From positions 1-64,000 of the forward strand of contig NZ_BLRL01000015.1 of assembly GCF_015082335.1 (NCBI RefSeq): a stretch of DNA of 64,000 nt, written 5' to 3'. Each line of letters begins with the position of its first letter. Within the stretch, counting starts at the first letter, position 1. Source of the stretch: Moritella sp. F3 (GTDB taxonomy: Bacteria; Pseudomonadota; Gammaproteobacteria; Enterobacterales; Moritellaceae). Under the pieces are notes generated by a model. It did not search any database. It was not told where the DNA came from and saw only the letters and a program-made list of their open reading frames with translations. A program made the position numbers and the translations under genes. Of the stretch, positions 32,448-42,041 are shown piece by piece.

Positions 32448-32912
32448 CTATTTATTCGCGTATTTGGCTAGATATTGGTCAAGCGCATTACCAAATGCTT
32501 GTTTATCTTTTGCTCCTAATGCAGCTGGGCCACCTGTCATTTCACCGCTTGCGCGCATCGTGTCCATAAAATCCCGTATATTAAGGCGCTGACGAATATT
32601 ACTTAACGTGTACTTTTCACCACGAGATGTGATCACATGTGCGCCTTTTTCAATAACTTCGGCTGCTAATGGAATGTCAGAGGTAATAACCAGATCGTCT
32701 TTAGCGACTTTCAATACAATGTGATCATCGGCAACATCAAAGCCTGATGGTACTTGGGTCATTGAAATATATGGAGATGCTGGTACACGTATCCAATGGT
32801 TTGCGACTAATACCAAAGGTACTTTCACGCGAACCGCTGCGCGAAAGAGTATTTCTTTCATTGGGCCTGGGCAAGCATCAGCGTCAACCCATATTGTAAT
32901 ATTATTTTGCAT
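32448..32912 (-). CDS. YaiI/YqxD family protein (UPF0178)
   Basis: A 154-residue protein of the DUF188/YaiI family, a PIN-like fold with IWVDADACPGPMKEIL at the N-terminus, DLVITSDIPLAAEVIEKG in the middle and the C-terminal SGEMTGGPAALGAKDKQAF. No biochemical role is established. Confidence 0.93.
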   Translation of the reverse strand: MQNNITIWVDADACPGPMKEILFRAAVRVKVPLVLVANHWIRVPASPYISMTQVPSGFDVADDHIVLKVAKDDLVITSDIPLAAEVIEKGAHVITSRGEKYTLSNIRQRLNIRDFMDTMRASGEMTGGPAALGAKDKQAFGNALDQYLAKYANK

Positions 32913-33022
32913 AAAACCTTCAGGTTAAATTCGAGAGTGCCATTTTAGCGTATTAATAGATGAAAATGTTGTTCGTTGATATTTATTAGCCATACTTAAT
33001 TTATATTTGTTGAGGGCTTGCT

Positions 33023-34333
33023 ATGTTTAAAATGCGTTATTTTAGGGTTTCATCATCTAAACAATTATATCGTAATCGTTTGAAGCTTAAATTTAAACGA
33101 GCATTGATGTTCATTGCTTTCATCTATACTCACCAGGCCTTAGCTTTACCTGTAGATCATATTTCTATTGTGGGAGCTGATGAAAGGAAAAGTATCGATG
33201 AAACTATAAATGATCGTTATGCGCTTGTACATCATAGTAATAAACAACTGGATCATTTATTACCTGTGATTAATACGCAAGCAAGCGTGCCTATGTCTAA
33301 GCAAGAGCGGCAGTTTTCTAGTCGAGTGAGTTATTTAAATTGGCTTGCATCGCAGTACAGTTGGGATGAAATTAAATTATCACGACTATTACGTGTTGGT
33401 GATCGCAGCCCGAAAATTCATGAAATCCATTCGAGGTTGACGTTGTTGGGTGACAGCGAAACATCAATTCAACTATCAGATATATACAGTACTGATATTG
33501 CGATTTCAGTTCGTCACTTTCAACGTCGCCATGGTCTAGAGGCTGACGGTGTCATTGGACCTGCAACATTAAAATGGTTAAATGTTAACCCCAAGCGTAG
33601 AGCCACATTACTAACTGTTAATATGGGTAACAAAATGGATTACATGGCAGATCTAGGGCCGCGTTATCTTTTAGTTAACATCCCTGCATATGAATTATTG
33701 CTGAGTGATAATGGTGAGATAGCACTGCGATCACGTGTTATTGTTGGTAAACCAAAAAAACCGACGCCAATATTATCAAGTGAAATTAAAAGTATGGTGA
33801 TTAATCCAAGCTGGCGTGTTCCCCGTAGTATTTTAGAAGACGATTTACTGCCTAAAGTAAGACTGAATGGTGACTTTATCAATCAGCGTAATTTTAATGT
33901 CTTTAATTATGAAAATAATAAGGTTGAAAGGACTGCTGCTGAATGGGAAGAGCTTGCTGGTGGGTTATTCCCATATCGACTCGAACAAATGCCAGGTGCA
34001 AATAATGCGCTTGGTCGCTATAAATTTTATTTCCCCAATAATTTTAGTGTTTACCTTCATGACACAACTAACCCTAAACTATTTAGCCATACTAACCGTG
34101 CATTGTCTTCTGGCTGTATTCGTATTGAAAAAGTTGATGAACTGGCCGATTGGGTCGCTAACAGTCTTGTTGATAATAAGTCGTTGTGGACACGATTAAA
34201 AATTTCTAGGAATACGACTAAATGGTTTCCTTTAAACGATGTATTACCTGTCCATTTGGTATATTGGACGGCATGGATGGATGACAGTGGTTTAAGCCAA
34301 TATCGTGATGACATATATGCTTTACAGCGATAA
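33023..34333 (+). CDS. L,D-transpeptidase, YcbB/LdtD-like
   Basis: Periplasmic enzyme that forms 3-3 cross-links in peptidoglycan or attaches partners to it. An N-terminal signal/anchor (about 25-43, RALMFIAFIYTHQALA) is followed by a peptidoglycan-binding domain (about 115-190, AVRHFQRRHGLEADGVIGPATLKWL-type) and the YkuD domain with the active site SSGCIRI. The segment NPSWRVPRSILEDDLLPKVR is typical of YcbB. At 436 residues it is about 180 shorter than E. coli LdtD, lacking part of the N-terminal scaffold. It precedes a YcbK-like gene, as ycbB-ycbK do in E. coli. The start has a good GAGGG site. Confidence 0.92.
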   Translation: MFKMRYFRVSSSKQLYRNRLKLKFKRALMFIAFIYTHQALALPVDHISIVGADERKSIDETINDRYALVHHSNKQLDHLLPVINTQASVPMSKQERQFSSRVSYLNWLASQYSWDEIKLSRLLRVGDRSPKIHEIHSRLTLLGDSETSIQLSDIYSTDIAISVRHFQRRHGLEADGVIGPATLKWLNVNPKRRATLLTVNMGNKMDYMADLGPRYLLVNIPAYELLLSDNGEIALRSRVIVGKPKKPTPILSSEIKSMVINPSWRVPRSILEDDLLPKVRLNGDFINQRNFNVFNYENNKVERTAAEWEELAGGLFPYRLEQMPGANNALGRYKFYFPNNFSVYLHDTTNPKLFSHTNRALSSGCIRIEKVDELADWVANSLVDNKSLWTRLKISRNTTKWFPLNDVLPVHLVYWTAWMDDSGLSQYRDDIYALQR

Positions 34334-34402
34334 AGCTTGATTTGAGAGCAATTAGAAACTATATTCCACTTTTGTTGTGTGAAAATCAACCAGTGGTGAT
34401 GT

Positions 34403-34951
34403 GTGTCAATAGTAAGTTCAACACGAAGAAAAGTGATATTAGGTCTTGGCGGCTTAGCGGCGTATTCAGTTTCGCCAATCAAAGTTCAGGCAGGTCAGGC
34501 TATTCAGGGTAAAAGAAATTTAGAGTTTTACAATATTCATACTCGAGAACGTGCTCAGGGTCATTACTGGGTAGACGGTATATACCAAGAAAATACACTC
34601 AATGATTTTAGCCATTTATTACGTGATCATAGAGAAAATTTATCCGCACCAATGGATAAGCGCTTATATGAATTGCTTTACCAATTAAACAAGACACTCA
34701 ATATTTCAGAAGAGTTCCATGTTATTTCTGGTTATCGCTCACCTAAAACCAACCAAATGCTTGCGAGTAAGAGTCATGCTGTTGCGACTAAAAGTTACCA
34801 TATGCGTGGAATGGCTATTGATATTGCAATACCGGATGTGAAGCTATCTCACTTACGCGAAGCAGCTATATCTCTAGAGCTAGGTGGGGTGGGTTATTAC
34901 CCTAAATCAGGTTTTATTCATGTGGACACTGGGCGTGTAAGAATTTGGTAG
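34403..34951 (+). CDS. Tat-exported DUF882/peptidase M15-like protein (YcbK type)
   Basis: A 182-residue protein starting from a GTG (the only start after an in-frame stop at 34397). The twin-arginine signal STRRKVILGLGGLAAYS indicates Tat export. The M15-like domain keeps its zinc ligands in SYHMRGMAIDIA and FIHVDTG. It is likely a murein peptidase or amidase-related protein working with the adjacent L,D-transpeptidase, 69 bases upstream on the same strand. Confidence 0.9.
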   Translation: MSIVSSTRRKVILGLGGLAAYSVSPIKVQAGQAIQGKRNLEFYNIHTRERAQGHYWVDGIYQENTLNDFSHLLRDHRENLSAPMDKRLYELLYQLNKTLNISEEFHVISGYRSPKTNQMLASKSHAVATKSYHMRGMAIDIAIPDVKLSHLREAAISLELGGVGYYPKSGFIHVDTGRVRIW

Positions 34952-34968
34952 TAATACCTGATTCAAGC

Positions 34969-36078
34969 TCACTTAAATATAACGTCAGCCTTAGCATTAC
35001 TTTTGGTGCCACCAGTGCATGCTTCTGAGAATGCTAAGCCCGCACCAACTAACTTGTTATTCTCTAGTGTGACCTTATTTAAGCTAGGGTTTAAAAATGT
35101 AGTAAATAGACAAATAGCGGTAAACTTATCCTGGTCATTGATAATCAAGTTATCCTTAATGAATGTGTCACCATGGCCAGCAGCAATGCCAATCGCTCTA
35201 TAGCCTGAACGGTTTGTTATATTACTGAGCACATTATCAACGACTTGATAACCGCCAAGCGGTGCAAAAGAAGATTCAGTTGCGATGGTGATTGCAGCAT
35301 TAAACTTTAAATTTATATGGTTAATGCGATTTTGGATTATTTTGACATTGTAGGCATTGGCTTTTACATCAATAGCTTCATTGCCTGTGTGATGAATAAG
35401 GTTGTTTTTTACTAGCACATTACTGACGGTATATTTAATTTTTAACTGAGATCTGTCTTTGGTGTAAGAGCCATCACCAATATAGATACCCTCTCCATAT
35501 TGAGGGGATAGTAAACCTGTGTTAAATATGACGTTATTCTCAATTAAGTAGTTTTTACCGCCGCTATACCGTGGCTTTATTGATATAGCTTGATTACCGG
35601 TATTAAATACACGATTCGATAGTAATGATATATCTGAAGAATCTTGTATGAAAATTGCGTATAAGCCTCCAGTGATAATTAAACCATCAATAACAATCCC
35701 GTTTGAATTTTTAATTGCTATCCCTGTACCACTATAGTGTCTACTTTTTATTGTGGTACCAAGATAATGCAAAGGACGAATTATGAGTGGCTTATTGCCA
35801 CTATCGAAGTCTTCAATCACAATTGCTGATTGATAAACATCAGCAAGACACACCACGTCACCTTCAATATATTGTTCTAACGCAAAATTCAGTTTAGAAA
35901 ATGTGGGTATTGAATTCGATATTTTCTTGTCACTACTTGAAATTATTTTTGTACAGACTGAATGTGCTTTGTCCGCGTCATCATACGTGCTATTAGCGAA
36001 AGCCATTATTTGTACATTAATCATTATAATGAACAGTATGATGTTGTTTTTGTACTGACTTATCAATTCATACATCAT
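34969..36078 (-). CDS. Secreted right-handed beta-helix protein
   Basis: A 369-residue protein with an N-terminal hydrophobic signal (about 12-29, ending AFANS) and a repetitive parallel beta-helix region (about 90-350) with many short N-rich turns (for example SNGIVIDGLIITGG, NLIHHTGNEAIDVKANAYN). This fold is shared by polysaccharide lyases and C5-epimerases, but no catalytic motif is certain. It lies at the edge of the exopolysaccharide locus, divergent from the Wzy-like gene, so acting on that polymer is plausible. Confidence 0.75.
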   Translation of the reverse strand: MMYELISQYKNNIILFIIMINVQIMAFANSTYDDADKAHSVCTKIISSSDKKISNSIPTFSKLNFALEQYIEGDVVCLADVYQSAIVIEDFDSGNKPLIIRPLHYLGTTIKSRHYSGTGIAIKNSNGIVIDGLIITGGLYAIFIQDSSDISLLSNRVFNTGNQAISIKPRYSGGKNYLIENNVIFNTGLLSPQYGEGIYIGDGSYTKDRSQLKIKYTVSNVLVKNNLIHHTGNEAIDVKANAYNVKIIQNRINHINLKFNAAITIATESSFAPLGGYQVVDNVLSNITNRSGYRAIGIAAGHGDTFIKDNLIINDQDKFTAICLFTTFLNPSLNKVTLENNKLVGAGLAFSEACTGGTKSNAKADVIFK

Positions 36079-36279
36079 ACAGCTCCAAATGACGACTCAT
36101 CTAACTGTGTTAAGGATAGCGCATGAGATAAAGTCTGACATTGAATGTAGTGCCAAACTAAGTCTTAGCGTCTAGTATCATAGTAATGTTGAAATAATTG
36201 TTATATTAAACGTTGCCAATATAACCCACCGAATACATATATCTACTAACTGTCATATGACTTTTTCATTGGATTATTT

Positions 36280-37539
36280 ATGAATGTTTTTATCTGGTTC
36301 GAAAAGTACGGTTTATTATTTATGATGTTGTTTTGTCTTGGGGTATATACTCCTGACTTTACTTATAAAATTAGTATGATGGATCATGAATTAGATGTAG
36401 TTACAGATAGTCTTGCAGAAAGTAATGCCTTTAAACAAATATTTTGGGTTGTGGTATTTATGTTTTTTGCTTTTCGGTTTTTTATCAATACCGAGTTGAA
36501 TAAGTTAAAACCAGCACTAATAAATAAAATATTTTTATTTTTTGTGATATGTGCAATTGCTTTTTTAAGTGCAAGTTGGTCAAGTTACCCCATTATTTCG
36601 ATGAAGAGAGCTATTTTTCAGATACTCTTTTGCACGTCAGTATCTCTAGCACTCTGTTTTTCCTATTTTCATCGTAGTATTGAAATTAACTTAAAGTGTG
36701 CCGCGGTCATATGTATCGTCATGATCTTATTATCACTTATTCAGGGGGCTGGGTTTAACGAAGATCTAAATTTAGCTGGTTATTCTAAATCTAAGAATAC
36801 GATGGGTCTAAACTTAGCTGTACTTATTATAGTCAGCCATATGTGGATTAAGTCATTAAATATAAATAGTCGTTTTTTGTATGCGACGCTTGGTGTTCTC
36901 TTTGTTTTTCTTATATTAACGCAGAGTAAAACGAGTATCATACTTTGTATTGGTTATTTCTTATTAACGCAGATTAGCTTATTTAAAATAAAAGCGTTTA
37001 TGACTGTGTTTTCGATTCTGTTTTTTTGTATTTTTATATTAATACCTGGTATTAGTTATCATTTGAGTCACTATCAACATATAGCCTTGTATGTTGATGA
37101 TGACTTTATTACCGGGCGTGGTGTTATATGGGATTCATTGTATTATGATCTTGGTTTTTTTGACAAAATAACTCTAGGTTATGGCTATGGTAGTTATTTT
37201 GGCGTTGGCGTCATCCCTTTTGTATTAGATGATAAATATAGCTTCCTGCAATATATATCCTCAGCACACAATGGCTATTTACAGATGTTATTGCAATTTG
37301 GCGTTATTGGTTCTAGTGTCCTTTTTATAGCTTTTATTATATCTATGCTTAATGCGAGTAATGTATATATACACGCGGCACTTATTGTACCTGTATTTCA
37401 GAACGTCACTGAATCGAGTATATTTAGAGATGCAAATATAGCGTGGTTTTTAATGCTGGTGATAATTGTATCTTCCAGTATTCATGTCTTAATAAAAGAC
37501 ATGAGAAGTGACAGTGACATGATGGAAAGTGTAACGTGA
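36280..37539 (+). CDS. O-antigen ligase/polymerase (Wzy/ExoQ-like)
   Basis: Polytopic inner-membrane protein of 419 residues with about ten to twelve hydrophobic segments and a large periplasmic loop late in the sequence. The family motif SSAHNGYLQMLLQFGVIG near residue 325 and TQSKTS near 215 support a WaaL/ExoQ-type polymerase. It heads the polymer assembly genes; the flippase follows after 35 bases. It would polymerise repeat units in the periplasm. Confidence 0.85.
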   Translation: MNVFIWFEKYGLLFMMLFCLGVYTPDFTYKISMMDHELDVVTDSLAESNAFKQIFWVVVFMFFAFRFFINTELNKLKPALINKIFLFFVICAIAFLSASWSSYPIISMKRAIFQILFCTSVSLALCFSYFHRSIEINLKCAAVICIVMILLSLIQGAGFNEDLNLAGYSKSKNTMGLNLAVLIIVSHMWIKSLNINSRFLYATLGVLFVFLILTQSKTSIILCIGYFLLTQISLFKIKAFMTVFSILFFCIFILIPGISYHLSHYQHIALYVDDDFITGRGVIWDSLYYDLGFFDKITLGYGYGSYFGVGVIPFVLDDKYSFLQYISSAHNGYLQMLLQFGVIGSSVLFIAFIISMLNASNVYIHAALIVPVFQNVTESSIFRDANIAWFLMLVIIVSSSIHVLIKDMRSDSDMMESVT

Positions 37540-37574
37540 TTATTTAAATAAAATCCTAATAGGATTATCTATTT

Positions 37575-39026
37575 ATGAGTAATATAAACAAAGATCTGAA
37601 TAAAGGGATAAAGAATAGTCTAATCGGTAAGTATTCACTTTATATTTTTCAAATGATGTCATTAGCTATTTTGGCTAGGCTGTTCACGCCAGAAGATTTT
37701 GGTACTTTGGCTGCCCTACAAGTGTTAATTTTATTCTTTCAGTTGTTGGCAACATCGGGTCTTGCACCTGCTATTATTCATCAAGATTCGATGAGTGGGG
37801 AGCAGCGTAATGGCATATTTAGTGCGACAGTTATTATCGGGATGTTGTTGTCGTTTTTATTCATTTATATTACACCGATATTAGCGAACTGGCTTAGTTT
37901 AACAAACGTTAGCTTAATCACTTATGTATTAGCGTTGAATGTATTCTTTTCTGCAATTGCAATGCTCCCCCTGGCCTCACTCCAAAAAGATACCCAGTTC
38001 ATCATCATAGGCAAAGCTGAAATAGGTGCAGAGATAATGGCATTTATTATTTGTATTCTTTTGTACTTTTGGGGTTTTGGTGTTGTTGCATTGGCGATGA
38101 AACTGTTGGTTACACCGATAGGGCGGTTTGTGTTCTATTACTTATATTCAAAGAATACCGAAATAGGGCAAGTGAAATTGGGTTATAAAATTTCGAGCAT
38201 ATTACCGTTATTTGCGATCGCAAAATATCAGCTTGGTTTTAATATATTAAATTTTTTCTCTCGTAATCTCGATACTATTTTGGTCGCAAAATACTTTGGC
38301 GTTGCGACAGTTGGCTTCTACGAAAAAACATATCAAGTTATGCGTTATCCGCTTCAATTGTTTACTTTTGCAATAAACCCCGCTTTACAGCCTGTTTTGA
38401 CTCGATACAAGGATAAACCAAGTATTATTATGGCTGCATACTATAAATTAGCTTATAAGCTTGCTGCTATTGGGGTTGTCACTGCTACGTTCATATTTTG
38501 GTACGCTGATGACATCATTATCATATTATTTGGCGCTCAGTGGTTAGCTGTCAGTACTTTATTAAAGATATTAGCATTATCCATACCAGTACAAATGGTC
38601 TTAAGCTCAACAGGCGGGTTATATCAAGCAATGGGCGCGACAAAGGAAATGTTTTATTGCGGTATATTTTCATCGGCTGTGAATGTATCTGCTATTTTTA
38701 TTGGTATTTACAGTGGCGAAATGACAGTGCTGTGTCTTAGCCTTATCTTTGCTTTTATGATTAATTACTTTCAATGCTTTTATACTTTGCACTGTTACGT
38801 GTTTAAACTTAAAAAGCTGAAACCATTTTTACTGTTGACTGTTATGATACTAACTGGTTTTTTTAATGGGATATTTTACTCTTCAGTTGAAATACCCGTA
38901 GAACCGAGCAGTTTTGGAACCAGTATTTATAATATATCTTATGTGTTAATCCCAGTGTTAATTTTAATTTCCTCTATTCTATTTTTCAAACGGGTGTTAA
39001 GCCCTATTTTTAAACGTGAGGTATAA
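37575..39026 (+). CDS. Polysaccharide flippase (Wzx/WzxC-like)
   Basis: A 483-residue MOP-superfamily exporter with 12-14 predicted membrane segments. It has the early motif ARLFTPEDFGTLAALQ and FSRNLDTILVAKYFG, typical of WzxC/Polysaccharide_synt_3 proteins. It is expected to move lipid-linked repeat units to the periplasmic face for the polymerase encoded just upstream. Confidence 0.9.
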   Translation: MSNINKDLNKGIKNSLIGKYSLYIFQMMSLAILARLFTPEDFGTLAALQVLILFFQLLATSGLAPAIIHQDSMSGEQRNGIFSATVIIGMLLSFLFIYITPILANWLSLTNVSLITYVLALNVFFSAIAMLPLASLQKDTQFIIIGKAEIGAEIMAFIICILLYFWGFGVVALAMKLLVTPIGRFVFYYLYSKNTEIGQVKLGYKISSILPLFAIAKYQLGFNILNFFSRNLDTILVAKYFGVATVGFYEKTYQVMRYPLQLFTFAINPALQPVLTRYKDKPSIIMAAYYKLAYKLAAIGVVTATFIFWYADDIIIILFGAQWLAVSTLLKILALSIPVQMVLSSTGGLYQAMGATKEMFYCGIFSSAVNVSAIFIGIYSGEMTVLCLSLIFAFMINYFQCFYTLHCYVFKLKKLKPFLLLTVMILTGFFNGIFYSSVEIPVEPSSFGTSIYNISYVLIPVLILISSILFFKRVLSPIFKREV

Positions 39027-39389
39027 GCCTCTGTATTAATGTTGTTGCCTGCCTACTCGTTAAATTATTATAATAGTAATGTAATAAGTGGTTTGTAAGC
39101 ATTATAAACCACTATGTTGATGCAACCAATTAATATCATTGTCTAACGCCTTAATTTTTAGAGGTATATGTGGTTAGCGTGCCTACATTTGCAGCCATAA
39201 ATAAAATCACTGCTATAGTTAATGGAATTGCTAATGAGTAATTTAAGGTATTGCTTATTATATAGATGAGTTAAAGTTAATTAATGGATTATCAATGACA
39301 TATTCATTGGATGAACAAATAATTTTCATAACTTAGTAGTTCATTATATATAAAATGAGCCTACTTTAAATCTGTTAAGGAATTATGCT
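39027..39389. other. 363-bp non-coding stretch with a possible gene remnant
   Basis: No intact gene is seen. An inverted repeat AGTGGTTT / AAACCACT (39087-39113) lies 60 bases past the flippase. On the minus strand at 39152-39270 there is a start-less frame whose product is strongly hydrophobic (SLAIPLTIAVILFMAANVG) and ends at a stop, like the tail of a membrane protein. The rest is AT-rich and probably holds the promoter of the priming-transferase gene. Confidence 0.45.
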
Positions 39390-40784
39390 TTGAAACCTGT
39401 TAATACATTTAAGGTAAGTACTTCTAATTATTCTTTTGTACATCGTTTTTTAGATCTAAGCTGTATTTCAATCTCATTAATATTTCTGATACATAGCTAC
39501 AATCTTAAAATGACTCAAGATTATATTATCGTCGCATTAACCTCTGCTGTTGTATTTTTGTATATTGCGGAAGCCCTTCATTTATATCAATCTTGGCGAG
39601 TTGGCAGTTTAATCTCTGTGATGATGACAGTGACGGCCGTTTTTATCTCTTCGTTCCTTACTCTGTTTGGCATTGCCATGTGGTTGAAAGCGTCAGTGCC
39701 TTTTCCTGAGCAAATACTAACGCTGTGGTTTTTAATGGCATTTATATGCTGTTTGACATGGCGAATGTTGAAGCATCAGTGGACTGTTATACGAAGTAAA
39801 CTAGGTATCAACTTACGTAAAATGGCTATATTAGGTGCTACGTCAACAGGTGTAAATCTATATCAAGAGATAGATCATTGTGATGAATTAGGTTTTGATT
39901 TTGTTGGATTTTTCGATGATAGACAAACGGATCGCCTACCTAAGGATCTCACCGTAATTAGCGATGTATCAAAATGTATAGACGAAGCAAAAAAAGGAAA
40001 AATAGACATTTTATTTATTGCACTTCCTATCTCTGCCGAAAAGCGTATCGCTGAAATCATTAATTTATTATCAGATACCACTGTGGATGTGTATGTCGTA
40101 CCCGTGTTTATGCTCTCTGATGTGATGCAGGGGCGTGTGACTCATATCGGTAAAATCGACGCTCTTAGTATTTTTGAATCTCCTTATCTCGGTTCTAAGA
40201 TATGGCTAAAGCGGTTTGAGGATATTGTTGTAAGTCTTACTGCTCTTATTGTCCTTTCCCCTGTATATATGCTTATCGCGCTGACATTAAAACTAACATC
40301 GCCAGGCCCAATATTGTTTAAACAAAGTCGATATGGGTTACGAGGCGAGAAAATCTCTGTTTACAAATTTAGAAGTATGAATGTCATGGAATCGGATGGC
40401 GTTGTTAAGCAGGCGATAAGAAACGATAAACGAGTCACTCCTTTTGGGGCTTTTATACGTCGTACTTCTCTTGATGAATTACCCCAATTTTTTAATGTAC
40501 TCAAAGGTGATATGTCTGTTGTTGGGCCTCGTCCTCACGCTGTATCACACAATGAAGAATATCGTAAACTTATTCAATTTTACATGCTACGACATCATGT
40601 AAAACCAGGGATCACTGGTTGGGCGCAAGTAAGCGGTTGGCGAGGGGAGACTGATACGTTAGAAAAAATGCAAAAGCGTGTTGAGTTTGATCTTTATTAT
40701 ATTTTGCAGTGGTCAATATGGTTTGATTTTAAAATATTGATGTTAACGGTTTTGACCTGCTTGAAAAATGAAAATACTTACTAG
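39390..40784 (+). CDS. Undecaprenyl-phosphate glucose-phosphate transferase (WcaJ-type)
   Basis: Initiating transferase that puts a sugar-1-phosphate on undecaprenyl phosphate. At 464 residues it has the WcaJ layout: four N-terminal membrane segments, a CoA-binding-like domain (about 145-255), a fifth hydrophobic segment (about 285-305), and the catalytic bacterial sugar transferase domain with YKFRSMNVME, SLDELPQFFNVLKGDMSVVG and KPGITGWAQVSGWRGETDT. It starts at a TTG with AAGGA upstream; the nearby ATG is out of frame. It likely primes the polymer handled by the Wzx/Wzy pair. Confidence 0.93.
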   Translation: MKPVNTFKVSTSNYSFVHRFLDLSCISISLIFLIHSYNLKMTQDYIIVALTSAVVFLYIAEALHLYQSWRVGSLISVMMTVTAVFISSFLTLFGIAMWLKASVPFPEQILTLWFLMAFICCLTWRMLKHQWTVIRSKLGINLRKMAILGATSTGVNLYQEIDHCDELGFDFVGFFDDRQTDRLPKDLTVISDVSKCIDEAKKGKIDILFIALPISAEKRIAEIINLLSDTTVDVYVVPVFMLSDVMQGRVTHIGKIDALSIFESPYLGSKIWLKRFEDIVVSLTALIVLSPVYMLIALTLKLTSPGPILFKQSRYGLRGEKISVYKFRSMNVMESDGVVKQAIRNDKRVTPFGAFIRRTSLDELPQFFNVLKGDMSVVGPRPHAVSHNEEYRKLIQFYMLRHHVKPGITGWAQVSGWRGETDTLEKMQKRVEFDLYYILQWSIWFDFKILMLTVLTCLKNENTY

Positions 40785-40841
40785 CAACATGTAGCGGTGG
40801 TCATTATACAAGTTGCAAATCGTGAACTAGGAGCTGCCTGA

Positions 40842-42032
40842 ATGAAAGAATTTAATATCAAATTTTGCTGGTTTACTCTCGCTTTATTCAGTGATAGTGC
40901 GCTGGCTTATATCCAAGACACGCATATTACTGACGGCGGTTTATTTGTAAAACCATCGTTGGAAATGAGGCTAGTTCATGATGATAATATTTTTAATCAA
41001 CAAACAGGTGGGAAGAGTAGTGCTATTTCCTCTTTTATGCCGTCCTTGAATTTAAAAATGGATGATGGTGTTAATTATTACAGCCTTGATATGAACCTAG
41101 AAAAAGGGATTTATGAGGCTAGTGGTGAAGATGATTATACTGATGCAGATCTAGGTTTAAGTGCGCATATAGAGCCAAACGATACTCACCGCGTTGATCT
41201 TAGTGTAAAAGGCGAGTGGTTAACAGAGCAACGAGGTACGGGGATCTCAGAAGGGATTTTGGTACTTATCGATGAGCCCATTACCTATGGTAGGAACTCA
41301 CTTACCGCCGCATATGAGTATGGTTCTCAAGAAACAAAAGGCCGAATAGCGTTTGATTTTAAATATTACGAGAAAGAATATCGTAATTTTGAGAATATCA
41401 CGAGGCGCAGTAATTATGATTCACTCCTTGTTGGTTCTCGGTTTTATTATTCAACGAGAGCACATACGGATGCCTTTATCGAAGTGAACGCGGAAACAAT
41501 AGGCTACGATTACAATCTGCCAGGCGAGTTTGTCCGTGATTCAAATGTATATACCGGCTTTGTTGGTATGCAGTGGGCAGGTTCCCCGGTCGTCAATGGT
41601 TTTGTTAAAATTGGTGGTCAAGCAAAAGAGTTTGATGATGAAGGTCGTGAAGACTTTACTGGTTTTAGCTGGAATGTTGGTGGTGTTTGGCGTCCTCTTA
41701 CCTATTCTAAAGTCTCACTATCGACTTCTCAAGCCACTAAAGATCCAGATATTTTCGGTGATTACATTCTAGAGACGAAATATAAAGTTGATTGGAAGCA
41801 TAATTGGACGTCATATATTTATACCTCTGTCGGTGTTTATAAATATAAGGATGATTACAGTGGTATTACACGGGTAGATGATATCTATGGGTACTCACTC
41901 AAACTTAATTATGACTTAAATCAGAATGTTGCAATTGCTGTATTTGGTGAATGGGATAGAAACCAATCGACGAATGCGGTGTTTGAATATGATAAAAATG
42001 TTGTCGGTGTTAATTTCATGTTTACGCTCTAG
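40842..42032 (+). CDS. Outer-membrane beta-barrel protein of the polysaccharide locus
   Basis: A 396-residue secreted protein with a signal-like N-terminus (WFTLALFSDSALA) and alternating beta-strand pattern through the whole length. It ends in a hydrophobic/aromatic strand (KNVVGVNFMFTL), the usual C-terminal signature of an outer-membrane barrel. Comparable proteins occur next to export genes in VPS/Eps-type loci of Vibrio and Methylobacillus relatives. It could help the polymer exit or anchor; this is inferred from position only. Confidence 0.75.
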   Translation: MKEFNIKFCWFTLALFSDSALAYIQDTHITDGGLFVKPSLEMRLVHDDNIFNQQTGGKSSAISSFMPSLNLKMDDGVNYYSLDMNLEKGIYEASGEDDYTDADLGLSAHIEPNDTHRVDLSVKGEWLTEQRGTGISEGILVLIDEPITYGRNSLTAAYEYGSQETKGRIAFDFKYYEKEYRNFENITRRSNYDSLLVGSRFYYSTRAHTDAFIEVNAETIGYDYNLPGEFVRDSNVYTGFVGMQWAGSPVVNGFVKIGGQAKEFDDEGREDFTGFSWNVGGVWRPLTYSKVSLSTSQATKDPDIFGDYILETKYKVDWKHNWTSYIYTSVGVYKYKDDYSGITRVDDIYGYSLKLNYDLNQNVAIAVFGEWDRNQSTNAVFEYDKNVVGVNFMFTL

Positions 42033-42041
42033 GTGGCAAGT

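Noticed and set aside
39087..39113. Inverted repeat AGTGGTTT / AAACCACT as terminator of the flippase gene
   Set aside because: The 11-base loop and lack of a T-run make it too weak to list as a terminator by itself.
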